DNA of 64,000 bases. It comes from Rhodobacter calidifons. Its GTDB lineage: Bacteria > Pseudomonadota > Alphaproteobacteria > Rhodobacterales > Rhodobacteraceae. The position numbers were made by a program, and so were the translations under genes. Shown in pieces: positions 37,595 to 47,324 of this stretch. Numbering within the stretch: position 1 is the first letter of the stretch; every line of letters begins with the position of its first letter. The stretch is taken from NCBI RefSeq assembly GCF_011174775.1, contig NZ_JAANHS010000001.1, positions 1 through 64,000 on the forward strand, read 5' to 3'. Under the pieces are notes generated by a model. It searched no databases and was not told the origin of the DNA. It saw nothing but the letters and a program-made list of their open reading frames with translations.

Positions 37595-37745
37595 GGGAGC
37601 CGCATCCGGGGAAAAGCGTCGGCAAGCCGGGAGAGGGGCCACGCAAAGGCGCCGCGACGCCCCACCCGCGCTGGACACAGACCTGCCGTTGCAGGAATTC
37701 CGTCAGGGGTCGCCCGGATTGTCTCCGACCTGTTCCTGCACATTC

Positions 37746-39698
37746 CTAAACATCCAACTCCTCCACGAACCGCGCATTCTCCTGAATGTACTGGAAGCGC
37801 AGTTCCGGCTTCTTTCCCATCAGGCGCTCCACCAGATCAGACGTATCCCCCGGTTCGTCCTCGTCGATCGACACCCGGATCAGCTTGCGCGTCGCGGGGT
37901 TCATCGTGGTGTCCTTCAGGTCCTTGGCGTCCATCTCTCCCAGCCCCTTGAAGCGCTGGACATCGATCTTGCCCTTTCCGCCCAGACCCTTCGCCAGCCA
38001 CAGCTCCTTCTCGGCATCGTCCGCCACATACATCCGGCGAGCGCCCTGCGTCAGGCGATACAGCGGCGGGCAGGCCAGATACAGGTGGCCCTTGTCGATC
38101 AGCGGGCGCATCTGGGTGAAGAAGAAGGTCATCAAAAGCGACGCGATGTGCGCGCCGTCCACGTCCGCGTCGGTCATGATGATGATCTTCTCATAGCGCA
38201 GGTCGTCGAGGCGGAAGCGGCTGCCCATGCCGGTGCCGAGCGCCTCGCAAAGGTCGCGGATTTCGGCGTTTTCGTTCAGTTTGGCAGAGGCGGCGCCGAG
38301 GACGTTCAGGATCTTGCCGCGCAGCGGCAGAAGCGCCTGGAAATTGCGGTCGCGCGCGCCCTTGGCGCTGCCCCCCGCGCTGTCGCCTTCGACGATGAAA
38401 AGCTCGGTCCCCTCGCGCGACTTGGCCGAACAGTCGGTGAGTTTCCCCGGCAGGCGCAGCTTCTTGGTCGCGGTCTTGCGCTGGGTTTCCTTCTCCTCGC
38501 GGCGTCTCAGGCGTTCCTCGGCGCGCAGGACGAGGAAGTCGAGAATGGCGCCCGCGGATTTCGGGTCGGCGGCGAGCCAGGTGTCGAAATGGTCGCGGAC
38601 GGCGTTTTCGACCCATTTCGCAGCTTCCTCGGTGGACAGCCGGTCCTTGGTCTGGCCGACGAACTGCGGCTCGCGGATGAAGATCGACAATAGCGCGCAG
38701 CCCCCCGTCAGAAGGTCGTCGCGGGTGATTTGCTCGGCCTTGCGGTTCTTCACCCGCTCGCCATAGGCGCGGATGCCTTTCAGGATCGCGGCCCAGAACC
38801 CGGCCTCATGCGTGCCGCCCTCGGGGGTGGGGACGGTGTTGCAGTAGGAATGCAGATAGCCGTCCTGGGCGGGCGTCCAGTTGATCGCCCATTCGACCGA
38901 GCCGGGGACCTGGTATTTCTCTTCGAAGCTGACGCGGCCGGCGAAGGGGCGTTCGGAGTAGGTGGTGACCTTCTTGAGCGAGTCGTTCAGAAAGTCGGCG
39001 AGGCCGCCGGGGAAGTGGAAGGTGGCCTCTTGCGGGGTGTCGCCGTCGGGGATGGCGGATTTCCAGCGGATCTCGACGCCGGAGAAGAGATAGGCCTTGG
39101 ACCGCGCCATCTTGTAGAGGCGGGCGGGTTTCAGGGTCTGGTGGCCGAAGATTTCCGGGTCGGGGTGGAAGGTGACGGTGGTGCCGCGGCGGTTCTGGGT
39201 GGGGCCGAGTTTCTGCACCGGGCCCTGCGGGATGCCGCGCGAGAAGCTTTGTTCGTAAAGCTCCTTGTTGCGGGCGACCTGGACCACCATCAGGTCGGAG
39301 AGCGCATTCACCACCGAAGAGCCGACGCCGTTCAGGCCGCCGGAGGTGGAATAGGCCTTGTTCGAGAACTTGCCCCCGGCGTGAAGGGTGCAGAGGATGA
39401 CCTCGAGCGCGCTTTTGCCGGGGAACTTGGGGTGTGGGTCCACCGGGATGCCGCGGCCGTTGTCGCGGACGGTGACGGAGCCGTCGGCGTGGAGTTCCAC
39501 TTCGATCCGGTTGGCGTGGCCCGCGACGGCCTCGTCCATCGCGTTGTCGAGGATTTCGGCGACCATGTGGTGAAGGGCACGCTCGTCGGTGCCGCCGATA
39601 TACATGCCGGGGCGTTTGCGGACGGGCTCCAGGCCCTCGAGGACCTCGATCGAGGAGGCGTCATAGGTGGAGGCGCCGGAGAGGAGGTCGTTGGACAT
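37746..39698 (-). CDS. parE: DNA topoisomerase IV subunit B
   Basis: A 650-residue type IIA topoisomerase ATPase subunit that decatenates sister chromosomes together with ParC. The GHKL ATPase has EILDNAMDEAVAG, DNGRGIPVD and GGLNGVGSSVVNALS; the TOPRIM domain has LFIVEGDSAGGSAKGARDR and IMTDADVDGAHI; the C-terminus is QRFKGLGEMDAKDL. The short C-terminal part without the GyrB insertion, and sequences such as RKRPGMYIGGTDERALHHMVAEI, favour ParE over GyrB. It marks the resumption of core genome after the sugar island. Confidence 0.93.
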   Translation of the reverse strand: MSNDLLSGASTYDASSIEVLEGLEPVRKRPGMYIGGTDERALHHMVAEILDNAMDEAVAGHANRIEVELHADGSVTVRDNGRGIPVDPHPKFPGKSALEVILCTLHAGGKFSNKAYSTSGGLNGVGSSVVNALSDLMVVQVARNKELYEQSFSRGIPQGPVQKLGPTQNRRGTTVTFHPDPEIFGHQTLKPARLYKMARSKAYLFSGVEIRWKSAIPDGDTPQEATFHFPGGLADFLNDSLKKVTTYSERPFAGRVSFEEKYQVPGSVEWAINWTPAQDGYLHSYCNTVPTPEGGTHEAGFWAAILKGIRAYGERVKNRKAEQITRDDLLTGGCALLSIFIREPQFVGQTKDRLSTEEAAKWVENAVRDHFDTWLAADPKSAGAILDFLVLRAEERLRRREEKETQRKTATKKLRLPGKLTDCSAKSREGTELFIVEGDSAGGSAKGARDRNFQALLPLRGKILNVLGAASAKLNENAEIRDLCEALGTGMGSRFRLDDLRYEKIIIMTDADVDGAHIASLLMTFFFTQMRPLIDKGHLYLACPPLYRLTQGARRMYVADDAEKELWLAKGLGGKGKIDVQRFKGLGEMDAKDLKDTTMNPATRKLIRVSIDEDEPGDTSDLVERLMGKKPELRFQYIQENARFVEELDV

Positions 39699-39822
39699 GG
39701 GGCATCACCTGTTCAAATGCGCAGGCATTAGAGCATCGATGGGCATTGGGGCGCAAGATGTGGGGGGTGGTCGGCGTATGGGTGACGGCCTAGGTTAGGG
39801 ACAGCAATGGAGGGTTTCAGCG

Positions 39823-40707
39823 ATGCGGGTGTTGTTCACGGGCGGGTCGGGCAAGGCAGGCAGGCATGTGGTGCCCTATCTGGTGGCTGCGGGGCACAGG
39901 GTGATGAACTTCGACCGGGTGCCCCTGGGGCTGGCGGGGGTGCATGACCTGATCGGCGACATCTGCGACGCGGGGCAGGTCTATTCGGCGATGCGGACCC
40001 ATGCGGGCTATGAAGAGATGGAGGACGGCGCGGCGCAGCTGTTCGATGCGGTGGTGCATTTCGCGGCCGTGCCCCGCTACGGGATGGTGCCGGATACCGA
40101 ATGCTACCGGGTGAACACGGTGGGGACCTACAATGTGCTGGAAGCGGCGCTGAAGATGGGGATCCGCAAGGTCATCATCGCCTCGTCGGAGACGACCTAC
40201 GGGGTCTGTTTCTCGGACGGCGTGGTGGACCCGAAGGTGCTGCCGCTGGAAGAGGACTACGACATCGACCCGATGGACAGCTACGGCATGTCGAAGAAGG
40301 TGAACGAGGTCACGGCGCGGAGCTTCCAGCGGCGGTTCGGCGCGGATGTCTATGCCCTGCGGATCGGCAACGTGATCGAGCCGCACGAATATGCGACGCT
40401 GTTCCCGCCCTTGCAGGACAACCCGGGACTGCGGCGGCGGATCACCTTCAGCTACATCGACGCGCGGGATCTGGGGCAGATCGTGGACCTGTGTCTCAAG
40501 AAGGACGGGCTGGGCTTCCAGGTGTTCAACGCGGTCAACGACGAGAACGCGGTGCCGCAGCCGAATTCCGAGCTTCTGGCCCGCTTCTTCCCCAACGTGC
40601 CCCTGTCGCGGCCGGTGGGAGAGCGGGAGGGCCTTCTGTCCAACCGGAAGATCCGGGAGGTGCTGGGGTTCAAGGAACAGCACAACTGGCAGAAGTATGT
40701 GACCTGA
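39823..40707 (+). CDS. NAD-dependent epimerase/dehydratase family protein
   Basis: A 294-residue extended short-chain dehydrogenase with [20 protein letters not shown] (GxxGxxG), [20 protein letters not shown] and the catalytic YGMSKKVNE (YxxxK). These features fit sugar-nucleotide epimerases or related uronate dehydrogenases. No sugar genes adjoin it, and the substrate is unknown. It is divergent from parE. Confidence 0.88.
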   Translation: MRVLFTGGSGKAGRHVVPYLVAAGHRVMNFDRVPLGLAGVHDLIGDICDAGQVYSAMRTHAGYEEMEDGAAQLFDAVVHFAAVPRYGMVPDTECYRVNTVGTYNVLEAALKMGIRKVIIASSETTYGVCFSDGVVDPKVLPLEEDYDIDPMDSYGMSKKVNEVTARSFQRRFGADVYALRIGNVIEPHEYATLFPPLQDNPGLRRRITFSYIDARDLGQIVDLCLKKDGLGFQVFNAVNDENAVPQPNSELLARFFPNVPLSRPVGEREGLLSNRKIREVLGFKEQHNWQKYVT

Positions 40708-40978
40708 GGCTGGCGGCGGACCGGGAGTTTCACACCCCCCGCGCCGCCGGGTCGGCCTTGCACCGGCGCTGCCATCCGCACTTCCCGGCCATCGGGGCCA
40801 TGGATCGCCGTCCTTTCGCCGATCGGCCTGCGTGACGCCGCCCCGGCCGCTGCCACGCCCTGATCCCTGCCTGCGGCAGACCGCTGTCGGCGCGACCCTC
40901 CGCTTCGCTGCCCCTTGTCCTTGCCTGCCGAGGCCCGACCCGCTAGGAAACCCGGGACCCTTTCCATGGCAGGCCAAC

Positions 40979-42319
40979 ATGCGTCTTTCCCGCTACTTCC
41001 TCCCCGTCCTCAAGGAAAACCCCGCCGAGGCGCAGATCGTCAGCCACCGCTACATGCTGCGCGCGGGCATGATCAAGCAGCAGGCGGCGGGCATCTATTC
41101 CTGGCTGCCCCTCGGCTACCGGGTCCTGAAACGGATCGAGGAAATCGTCCACCAGGAACAGATCCGCGCCGGGCACATTCCGCTGCTCATGCCCACGATC
41201 CAGCCCGCCGACCTCTGGCGCGAGTCGGGGCGCTATGGCGACTACGGCGAGGAGATGCTGCGGATCACCGACCGCCAGAAGCGCGAGCTGCTCTATGGTC
41301 CCACCAACGAGGAGATGATCACCGACATCTTCCGCAGCCATGTGACCAGCTACAAGGACCTGCCGCTGACGCTCTACCACATCCAGTGGAAGTTCCGCGA
41401 CGAGATGCGGCCCCGGTTCGGCGTGATGCGGGGGCGAGAGTTCCTGATGAAGGACGGCTACAACTTCGACGTGGACAAGGCCGCCGCGCTGCACGCCTAC
41501 AACCGCCACATGGTCAGCTATCTGCGGACCTACGAACGCATGGGGCTCACGGCGATCCCGATGCGCGCGGCCTCGGGCCCCATCGGCGGCGACAACACGC
41601 ATGAATTCCTTGTGCTGGCCCAGACCGGCGAGTCCGAGGTCTTCTACGACGACCGCGTGACGGCCCTCAAACTGGGGAACCGCGAGATCGACTATGACGA
41701 CCGCGAACAGGTCGCCAAGGTCTGCGAAGAGTTCACCACGCTTTACGCCCGCACCGATGAAACCCATGACCCGGCGGTGTTCGAGACCGTGCCCGAGGCC
41801 CACCGCAAGGTCGGCCGAGGCATCGAGGTCGGGCAGATCTTCTATTTCGGCACCAAGTATTCCGCCGCAATGGGCGCGGAAGTCACCACCGCCGAGGGCA
41901 CCAAGGTCCCGGTCGAGATGGGCAGCCACGGGATCGGCGTCAGCCGCCTCTTGGGCGCGATCATCGAGGCCAGCCACGACGACAAGGGGATCATCTGGCC
42001 GGAAGGGGTCACGCCCTTCCCGGTGGGGATCGTGAACCTCAAGCAGGGCGACAGCGCGGCGGATGCGGCCTGCGAGGGGCTTTACCGGGCACTGGCGGCG
42101 AAGGGCTTGGAGGCGCTCTATGACGACCGCGACGAACGCGCCGGGGCGAAGTTCGCCACGATGGACCTGATCGGCCTGCCCTGGCGGATCACCGTCGGGC
42201 CGCGCGGTCTGGCGAACGGGGTGGTCGAACTGACCTCGCGTCGCACCGGGGCGTCAGAGGAGGTCTCGCCCGAAGCCGCCGTGGACCGGATCGCCCGGAT
42301 CTACGCCGGGCAGCGCTAG
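40979..42319 (+). CDS. proS: Prolyl-tRNA synthetase (alphaproteobacterial short form)
   Basis: A 446-residue class II synthetase beginning [50 protein letters not shown]. Motif 2 lies in [31 protein letters not shown]-like sequence and motif 3 near the segment [17 protein letters not shown]. An anticodon-binding domain closes the protein. It lacks the large INS editing domain of the E. coli enzyme, as usual for Alphaproteobacteria. The 270-bp region upstream shows no other gene. Confidence 0.95.
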   Translation: MRLSRYFLPVLKENPAEAQIVSHRYMLRAGMIKQQAAGIYSWLPLGYRVLKRIEEIVHQEQIRAGHIPLLMPTIQPADLWRESGRYGDYGEEMLRITDRQKRELLYGPTNEEMITDIFRSHVTSYKDLPLTLYHIQWKFRDEMRPRFGVMRGREFLMKDGYNFDVDKAAALHAYNRHMVSYLRTYERMGLTAIPMRAASGPIGGDNTHEFLVLAQTGESEVFYDDRVTALKLGNREIDYDDREQVAKVCEEFTTLYARTDETHDPAVFETVPEAHRKVGRGIEVGQIFYFGTKYSAAMGAEVTTAEGTKVPVEMGSHGIGVSRLLGAIIEASHDDKGIIWPEGVTPFPVGIVNLKQGDSAADAACEGLYRALAAKGLEALYDDRDERAGAKFATMDLIGLPWRITVGPRGLANGVVELTSRRTGASEEVSPEAAVDRIARIYAGQR

Positions 42320-42343
42320 ACGGTCCCCGCCCCGGCCGCAGGA

Positions 42344-43309
42344 TCACGCGGGCATCACCACCACCAGATTGCCGGGCTTGTGGAAGCTTTCGGCGATCTG
42401 GTGCGCGCGGGCCAGGTGCGCAAAGGGCAGGACCTGGCCCACCACCGGCGTATAGCCCCCCGCCTGATGCAGCGCGACAAGCCGCTGCATCGATGCAAGG
42501 TCATCCTTGTTCGTGCCGGTGATGATCCGCCGCCCCTGCCGCCGCGGCCGCAGGGCGGCCCCCAGCATCGCCCACAGATCGGCGGTGATCTGGACGTAGC
42601 GACCGGCGGGGGCCAGCAGCGGCCGCGCACCCGGCCAGCCCAGGCGGCCCATCACGTCAAGGATCACGTCGAACGGGCCGGGGGGCGTCCCGGCGCGGTA
42701 GTCCGTGACCTCCCCCGCCCCAAGCTGACGGGCCAGCGCATGGTTGGCGGGCGAAGCGGTGGCGCTGACCTGCGCGCCCAGATGCCGCCCGATCTGCACC
42801 GCCGCCCCGCCGACCGCGCCCGTGGCACCGCAGACCAGAAGCCGCTCACCGGGGGCCAGCCGGGCCTTGTCGATCAGGAATTCCGCCGCCGTCAGCCCAC
42901 CGAAGAAGAAGGCCGCCCCTTCCTCGGGGCTCAGGCTCTCGGGCAGGGGCAAAAGCGGGCCATCAGCGCGGATCACCAGAAACTCCCGGTGCGATCCGCC
43001 CCTGAACCCGGTCAGGCCAAAGACCCGCTGTCCCGTGGCAAACCCGGTCACCCCCGCACCAAGCCCCGCCACCTCGCCCGCAAAGGCCCAGCCCGGCGCC
43101 ACGCGCGGGCGGCGCCAGCCGATGGCCAGCCGCAGCATCGGCCCCAGCCCCCGCGGCACGCGGCCCGAGCGCAGCCGCGCATCCCCTGCCGTCACCGGCG
43201 CGGCACGGACCCGCACCAGAACCTCTCCCGCAGCGGGAGCGGGGATCGGACATTCGACGAAGCCGATGGTCTCGGGCGGGCCATAGGCCGTGTAGATCGC
43301 TGCTTTCAT
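42344..43309 (-). CDS. Quinone oxidoreductase-like NAD(P)-dependent medium-chain dehydrogenase
   Basis: A 321-residue MDR-family protein without the structural or catalytic zinc ligands of alcohol dehydrogenases. MKAAIYTAYGPPETIGFVECPIPAPAAGEVLVRV is the typical N-terminus, and the coenzyme motif is LLVCGATGAVGGAAVQIGRHLGAQV. It probably reduces quinones or activated double bonds using NADPH. Last gene of a minus-strand operon behind a membrane protein and an XRE-family regulator. Confidence 0.88.
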   Translation of the reverse strand: MKAAIYTAYGPPETIGFVECPIPAPAAGEVLVRVRAAPVTAGDARLRSGRVPRGLGPMLRLAIGWRRPRVAPGWAFAGEVAGLGAGVTGFATGQRVFGLTGFRGGSHREFLVIRADGPLLPLPESLSPEEGAAFFFGGLTAAEFLIDKARLAPGERLLVCGATGAVGGAAVQIGRHLGAQVSATASPANHALARQLGAGEVTDYRAGTPPGPFDVILDVMGRLGWPGARPLLAPAGRYVQITADLWAMLGAALRPRRQGRRIITGTNKDDLASMQRLVALHQAGGYTPVVGQVLPFAHLARAHQIAESFHKPGNLVVVMPA

Positions 43310-43342
43310 GGAAAGGTCCTGGGTGCGGGCGCGCGGGCCGGG

Positions 43343-43564
43343 TCAGTCGTCGTGCCAGGTGAAGACCTCGTCGAGGCCGACACCGAAGGTGCGAGCGATG
43401 CGGAAGGCAAGCTCCAGCGTCGGGAAATACTTGCCGTTCTCGATCGCAAGGATGGTCTGCCGGGTCACGCCGACCCGGTCGGCCAGGTCCTTCTGCGTCA
43501 TCTCGCCCGCCTCGAATCGCAGGCGGCGGATGCGGTTCTCGATGCGGCCGGATCGGGCGGCCAT
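43343..43564 (-). CDS. Small XRE-family transcriptional regulator
   Basis: A 73-residue helix-turn-helix protein ([59 protein letters not shown]), essentially a single Cro/C1 domain of the type that pairs with small membrane proteins. It follows the membrane protein gene by 3 bp and precedes the oxidoreductase gene. A perfect palindrome upstream of the operon is a candidate site. Confidence 0.92.
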   Translation of the reverse strand: MAARSGRIENRIRRLRFEAGEMTQKDLADRVGVTRQTILAIENGKYFPTLELAFRIARTFGVGLDEVFTWHDD

Positions 43565-43567
43565 GCC

Positions 43568-44014
43568 TCAGGCTCCGCGCCGGTAGAGAACCAGCTTCAT
43601 CGCGTCCTTGAAGGTTTCGGACAGGATGCACAGCGCAAGCACCATGTTCATCGCAAGGAAGGCGGTCTGGCCGAAAGCGAGGCTGATGATGATCCCCAGC
43701 AGACCGAAGGACAGAAGATACCAGGCCCAGATCAGCGCACGGCGGTCGATGTCGCGGTCGCGTTCGTCGCGGCGGTCGTCCAGTTTCTCGCCGGTCAGGA
43801 TGTTGTGCAGGATGGCAAAGACGACGGTCACCGCGATGGCGATGCCGATGGACCAGCCGATCAGGACCAGAACCGACCGCGCCCAGAGCTTCAGGGCCTC
43901 CGGCCCCTCGAAGACGCCCGCCGCGTGCTGGCCGGACAGGCGCCACAGGAACAGGCCGATCACGATCAGGCTGGTGATCAGGCCGGACAGCGCCTCGCGT
44001 TCGCCATAGGACAT
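43568..44014 (-). CDS. Four-helix membrane protein paired with XRE regulator
   Basis: A 148-residue protein with two hydrophobic hairpins (LITSLIVIGLFLWRL, SVLVLIGWSIGIAIAVTVVFAILHNIL; then LIWAWYLLSFGLLGIIISLAFGQTAFLAMNMVLALCIL). They are separated by a highly charged loop (GEKLDDRRDERDRDIDRRA). Membrane proteins of this layout commonly precede a small XRE gene; their biochemical role is not known to me. I chose the ATG of MSYGEREALSG, which has a GGGAG ribosome site. Confidence 0.85.
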   Translation of the reverse strand: MSYGEREALSGLITSLIVIGLFLWRLSGQHAAGVFEGPEALKLWARSVLVLIGWSIGIAIAVTVVFAILHNILTGEKLDDRRDERDRDIDRRALIWAWYLLSFGLLGIIISLAFGQTAFLAMNMVLALCILSETFKDAMKLVLYRRGA

Positions 44015-44072
44015 GTCGGGCTCCCTTCTTGCGGATCGGGTAAAGTTCAGCGGACCTGAAGTCAACAATCTT

Positions 44073-44085
44073 TGACACCGTGTCA
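44073..44085. promoter_or_regulatory. Candidate operator palindrome for the XRE module
   Basis: TGACAC-C-GTGTCA is a perfect 6-bp inverted repeat with one central base in the gap between the membrane-protein operon and the divergent ThuA gene. It overlaps a TTGACA hexamer. Binding by the small XRE protein is an inference from position. Confidence 0.5.
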
Positions 44086-44163
44086 GGAATTCCAGACCTC
44101 GGCATGTCGATTGACCGCGGGTCCGGGCGCTCTTAGCCTGCGCCCAAAGCGAAAGGGTCGAAC

Positions 44164-44820
44164 ATGACGAAGGCACTGGTCACCTGGGGCGGATGGGAGG
44201 GGCACGAGCCCGAGAAGGTCGGCCCGATGTTCGCCGACTGGCTGCGCGAGGCGGGGATGGAGGTCACGCTGACCGACAGTCTGTCCTGTTTCGACGAGGC
44301 CGAGGCGGTCAAGGCCTATGACCTGATCGTCCCGGTCTGGACCATGTCGAAGATCGGCAAGGAACAGGCGCTGAACGTCTGCGCGGCGGTGGCGGCGGGG
44401 ACCGGAATCGCGGGCTGCCATGGCGGGATGTGCGACGCCTTCCGCGAGAATGTGGACTGGCAGTTCCTGACCGGCGCGCAATGGGTGGCGCATCCGGGCA
44501 ATGACGGGGTGGAATATGTCGTCCGCATCACCTCGGATGACCCGCTGGTCGCAGGCCTCGGCGATTTCACCGTCAGGACGGAACAGTATTACCTGCATGT
44601 CGATCCGGCGGTGAAGGTCCATGCGGTCTGCGACTTTCCGGTGGTCGAGGGGCCGCACAGCGTGAACGGCCCCGTGGCGATGCCGGTCGTCTTCACCAAG
44701 GGCTACGGCGCGGGGCGGGTCTATTACAACGCGCTGGGACACCATAAGACCGTCATCGACCAGGGCCCGGCGGCCGAACTCATGCGGCGCGGCCTGCTCT
44801 GGGCGGCGCGGAGGGGCTGA
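44164..44820 (+). CDS. ThuA-like domain protein
   Basis: A 218-residue protein of the ThuA / trehalose-utilisation fold, a relative of class I glutamine amidotransferases. MTKALVTWGGWEGHEPEKVGPMFADWL at the N-terminus, GTGIAGCHGGMCDAFRENVDWQFLTGAQWVAHPG in the centre and RTEQYYLHVDPAV towards the end are typical. ThuA domains are associated with sugar oxidation (3-keto sugars), but here no trehalose gene is near, so the role is open. Confidence 0.88.
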   Translation: MTKALVTWGGWEGHEPEKVGPMFADWLREAGMEVTLTDSLSCFDEAEAVKAYDLIVPVWTMSKIGKEQALNVCAAVAAGTGIAGCHGGMCDAFRENVDWQFLTGAQWVAHPGNDGVEYVVRITSDDPLVAGLGDFTVRTEQYYLHVDPAVKVHAVCDFPVVEGPHSVNGPVAMPVVFTKGYGAGRVYYNALGHHKTVIDQGPAAELMRRGLLWAARRG

Positions 44821-44906
44821 CGCTGCGTCCGATCCCGCGAAGGTGACTTGGCCCCGCGCCTTGCGCCGGTCATGCTTTGGCAACATTTGCCTGCAAGACT
44901 GAGCCC

Positions 44907-45566
44907 ATGACCCTGCCCGCCGATCACTACCGCACCCTCAAGCGCGACCTCTCGGTAGAGGAGTTGCTGGCCGATGGTATCGTGCACGCGCTGGCGCTGC
45001 TGGCGGGGCTGATCGCCTTTCCGCTCTTGCTGTTCCACGGGCTGACCACGGCGGGGCCGGGCACCTTCGCGGCCCTTGCCGTCTATGCCGCCGGGTTCTT
45101 CCTGATGTGGGGCTTTTCGCTGGCCTACAACATGACCCCGCCCTCGGCGCTGAAATGGCTGCTGCGGCGGTTCGACCATTCGATGATCTATGTGATGATC
45201 GCCGGGACCTACACGGCGGTGATCCCGCATCTGGATGGTCTCTGGGCCTGGACGCTGGGCGCTGTGGTGTGGTGTGGTGCGGCCCTGGGCATCCTGGTCA
45301 AGGTGGCGCTGCCCGGCCGCTATGACCGGCTGTCGATCCTGGCCTATGTGCTCCTCGGCTGGGTGGGCGTGGTCGCGGCCGTGCCGGTGATGGAGGCGTT
45401 GCCGCCTGCCTCGCTCTGGCTTCTGGTCGCGGGCGGGCTCACCTATGTCGCGGGCGTGGGTTTCTATGTCTGGGAACGGCTGCGGTTCCAGAATGCGATC
45501 TGGCATCTCTTCGTCGCCGTGGCCGCCGCCCTGCACTTCGCCGCCATCGCCCTGGCGGTTGCCTGA
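44907..45566 (+). CDS. Hemolysin III family membrane protein
   Basis: A 219-residue seven-helix membrane protein of the HlyIII/YqfA family, the bacterial relatives of PAQR receptors. Seen: ELLADGIVHALALLAGLIAF, the SLAYNMTP segment, FDHSMIYVMIAGTYTAVIPHL and the terminal AIWHLFVAVAAALHFAAI; the conserved Ser, Asp and His are in place for a metal-dependent hydrolase site. Hemolytic activity is historical naming; a function in membrane-lipid homeostasis is more likely. The start was taken at MTLPADHY. Confidence 0.9.
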   Translation: MTLPADHYRTLKRDLSVEELLADGIVHALALLAGLIAFPLLLFHGLTTAGPGTFAALAVYAAGFFLMWGFSLAYNMTPPSALKWLLRRFDHSMIYVMIAGTYTAVIPHLDGLWAWTLGAVVWCGAALGILVKVALPGRYDRLSILAYVLLGWVGVVAAVPVMEALPPASLWLLVAGGLTYVAGVGFYVWERLRFQNAIWHLFVAVAAALHFAAIALAVA

Positions 45567-45577
45567 ACGGTCCGCGC

Positions 45578-45629
45578 CGCGCGGGGTTGTCGCGCGGGGT
45601 TGTCGCGCGGGGTTGTCGCGCAGGGTTGA
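45578..45629 (+). repeat. Four tandem 13-nt repeats
   Basis: CGCGCGGGGTTGT occurs three times exactly and a fourth time with two substitutions (CGCGCAGGGTTGA), starting 11 nt after the hemolysin III stop codon. Copy number is likely to vary between isolates. No protein-coding role is evident. Confidence 0.85.
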
Positions 45630-46145
45630 CGTGGGCCGCGCGCGCGATGCTCTGCTTCGTCATGGCGCTGGCGGTGATCCGGGCCTTCGTCGCCGCCATG
45701 TGCAAGCGCGAGCCACGATGCGCGCGGCGGGCCTGCTGGCCGTGGCGCGCCGCGTGCGTCTGCCACCGGTGCAGGCGATCCCCTTGTCCTTCTCCGCGAC
45801 GCTGGCCAGCGCCACCCTTTGCAAGGGCACGGGCGGCCTCATGAATTGCCGCGCCGTCGAGCGACTTCCCGACGTCTGGACAGTTGTCCGAATGATGCAA
45901 GCTGCTGCCTGCACCTGCTGATCGGTTCGGGTTGTGGTAACGTGGACCACGGCGATAACCGGAGGCAAGCCGATCACCCTGGCGATCCAGGCGATGTCCG
46001 GCTTTCAGGCCGACATCGGCATGGTGATGGCGATGACCTGCCTGTCGCTGGCGCCTGGGGTCGCGATGATCTGGTTCGTCCGCCAACATCCGGCCCGCAG
46101 CTTCACGCTGCGGTCGTAAGAGCGCGCGCGGACCGGGTCGGCGGG
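45630..46145. other. Non-coding or degraded stretch, possible ABC-permease remnant
   Basis: Between the tandem repeat and the LuxR-type gene no intact gene is supported. From about 45960 to 46119 the plus strand reads GGKPITLAIQAMSGFQADI, then GMVMAMTCLSLAPGVAMIW and ends FVRQHPARSFTLRS stop. It looks like the last transmembrane helix of a carbohydrate ABC permease, cut off from any upstream gene. This is a weak resemblance. Confidence 0.35.
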
Positions 46146-46682
46146 TCACGCCGCCGGGTTCGCCGCCGGACTCGCCGACGGGATCGCCTCGCCCAGAAGG
46201 TCCTCGACGAAATAGGCGGCGAACTGGGCACGGCCCGAGACGCCGGCCTTGGAATAGATCCGCGTCAGCTGCGCCCGCACCGTGCCCTGCGCGGCGCCCC
46301 GCAGCTCGGCGATCTCGGCCACGTCGAGGCCTTTCAGCGCCAGAAGGCCCACGTCGCGCTCGGCCGGGGTCAGGGCCCAGGCCTGGAACTGGGCCTCGAT
46401 CACGTCCGACAGCGCGCCGCGCGCCACGGCAAGCGCCTGGTCCTGGGCGCGCAGAAGCTCGATCGTCCGGCGCAGCGCGAAGGCGCCGAAGATCACGCCC
46501 AGCACCAGGGCTGCGGTGACGATGGCCTCGAAGATGAAATGCGCCGAGGCCGGGTCTTCGCGCAGGTCGGCGATCACGTCGCCCACGAAGAACACCGTGC
46601 CCAGCGTCTGGATCACCAGGAAGATGGAAAGCGCCGCCATCTGGCGGCGCCCCGACTGAAGGATGTCCCGGGCCGAGGTCAT
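46146..46682 (-). CDS. Membrane-anchored LuxR-type HTH regulator
   Basis: A 178-residue protein with two N-terminal transmembrane helices (MAALSIFLVIQTLGTVFFVGDVI and [22 protein letters not shown]). They are followed by a GerE/LuxR helix-turn-helix (WALTPAERDVGLLALKGLDVAEIAELRGAAQGTVRAQLTRIYSKAGVSGRAQFAAYFVEDLL). No receiver domain is present, so signal input must come through the membrane part. It overlaps the cytochrome b gene by ATGA and is third in the operon, so it may sense redox state or the function of that cytochrome. DNA targets are unknown. Confidence 0.88.
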   Translation of the reverse strand: MTSARDILQSGRRQMAALSIFLVIQTLGTVFFVGDVIADLREDPASAHFIFEAIVTAALVLGVIFGAFALRRTIELLRAQDQALAVARGALSDVIEAQFQAWALTPAERDVGLLALKGLDVAEIAELRGAAQGTVRAQLTRIYSKAGVSGRAQFAAYFVEDLLGEAIPSASPAANPAA

Positions 46683-47323
46683 TTCTGCCGCGGGCCGGTC
46701 AGCATCGCCGCCACCAGGTTCCGCCGCATCGCGCGGCTTTCCAGAGCCACCCCGGCGACATGCAGCGCCGCCAGGATCAACAGCAGGTTCGCGACCACTT
46801 CGTGCACCTCCTCGGCTGCCTCGCCGAAAGCGTCGTCCCGGTCGGATTCGCCTTCGCTGTCGCGGATCAAAGCAGACCAGTCGCCGGATGCAACCGCCGC
46901 CTTGTCCGCTGCCACCTGCATCGGTGTCGCACCGCCGGTCATCACCAGCCCGCTGACGGTAACTGTAGCCAGCGCGGCCCAGAAGGCATAGGCCATCAGC
47001 GCGCCGGCCGGATTGTGCGAGGAGTAGTGCCGCACCCTGCCGGACACAAGCTGGCGCAAGTGGCGCAGGGCAGCAAGCGGGTTCGGCGGGAAGGCCGCGA
47101 ATCGGGCCTCGTCCGGGCCAAGCACCCCCCAGACCATCCGCAGAAGCAGAAGCGCCATCACGATCCAGCCGACCGCGACATGCAGAAGGCTGCCGCCTTC
47201 ATCCAGCGCCGCGTTCAGCAGCACGGCGGCCGCGATCCCCCAATGCGTCAGGCGCACGACGGGATCCCACAGCGCGGGCGGAGAGGCGGCGGCCGGTCCG
47301 GCCTCGGTCCGGGGGGTGGCCAT
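46679..47323 (-). CDS. Cytochrome b/b6-domain protein (Ni/Fe-hydrogenase-type cytochrome b family)
   Basis: A 214-residue four-helix diheme cytochrome of the YceJ/CybB style. Starting VVRLTHWGIAAAVLLNAAL (first haem His), then LLHVAVGWIVMALLLLRMVWGVLGP (second His), and HEVVANLLLILAALHVAGVALESR near the C-terminus. It transfers electrons between quinol and a periplasmic partner. It follows a PepSY-domain gene by 1 bp and overlaps the membrane LuxR gene. Confidence 0.9.
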   Translation of the reverse strand: MATPRTEAGPAAASPPALWDPVVRLTHWGIAAAVLLNAALDEGGSLLHVAVGWIVMALLLLRMVWGVLGPDEARFAAFPPNPLAALRHLRQLVSGRVRHYSSHNPAGALMAYAFWAALATVTVSGLVMTGGATPMQVAADKAAVASGDWSALIRDSEGESDRDDAFGEAAEEVHEVVANLLLILAALHVAGVALESRAMRRNLVAAMLTGPRQK

Positions 47324-47324
47324 G

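Noticed and set aside
37746-39698. DNA gyrase subunit B
   Set aside because: The length (650 residues), lack of the GyrB C-terminal insertion and the sequence around the ATPase start fit ParE better.
45578-45629. CRISPR array
   Set aside because: The 13-nt units are directly adjacent without spacers, so this is a simple tandem repeat.
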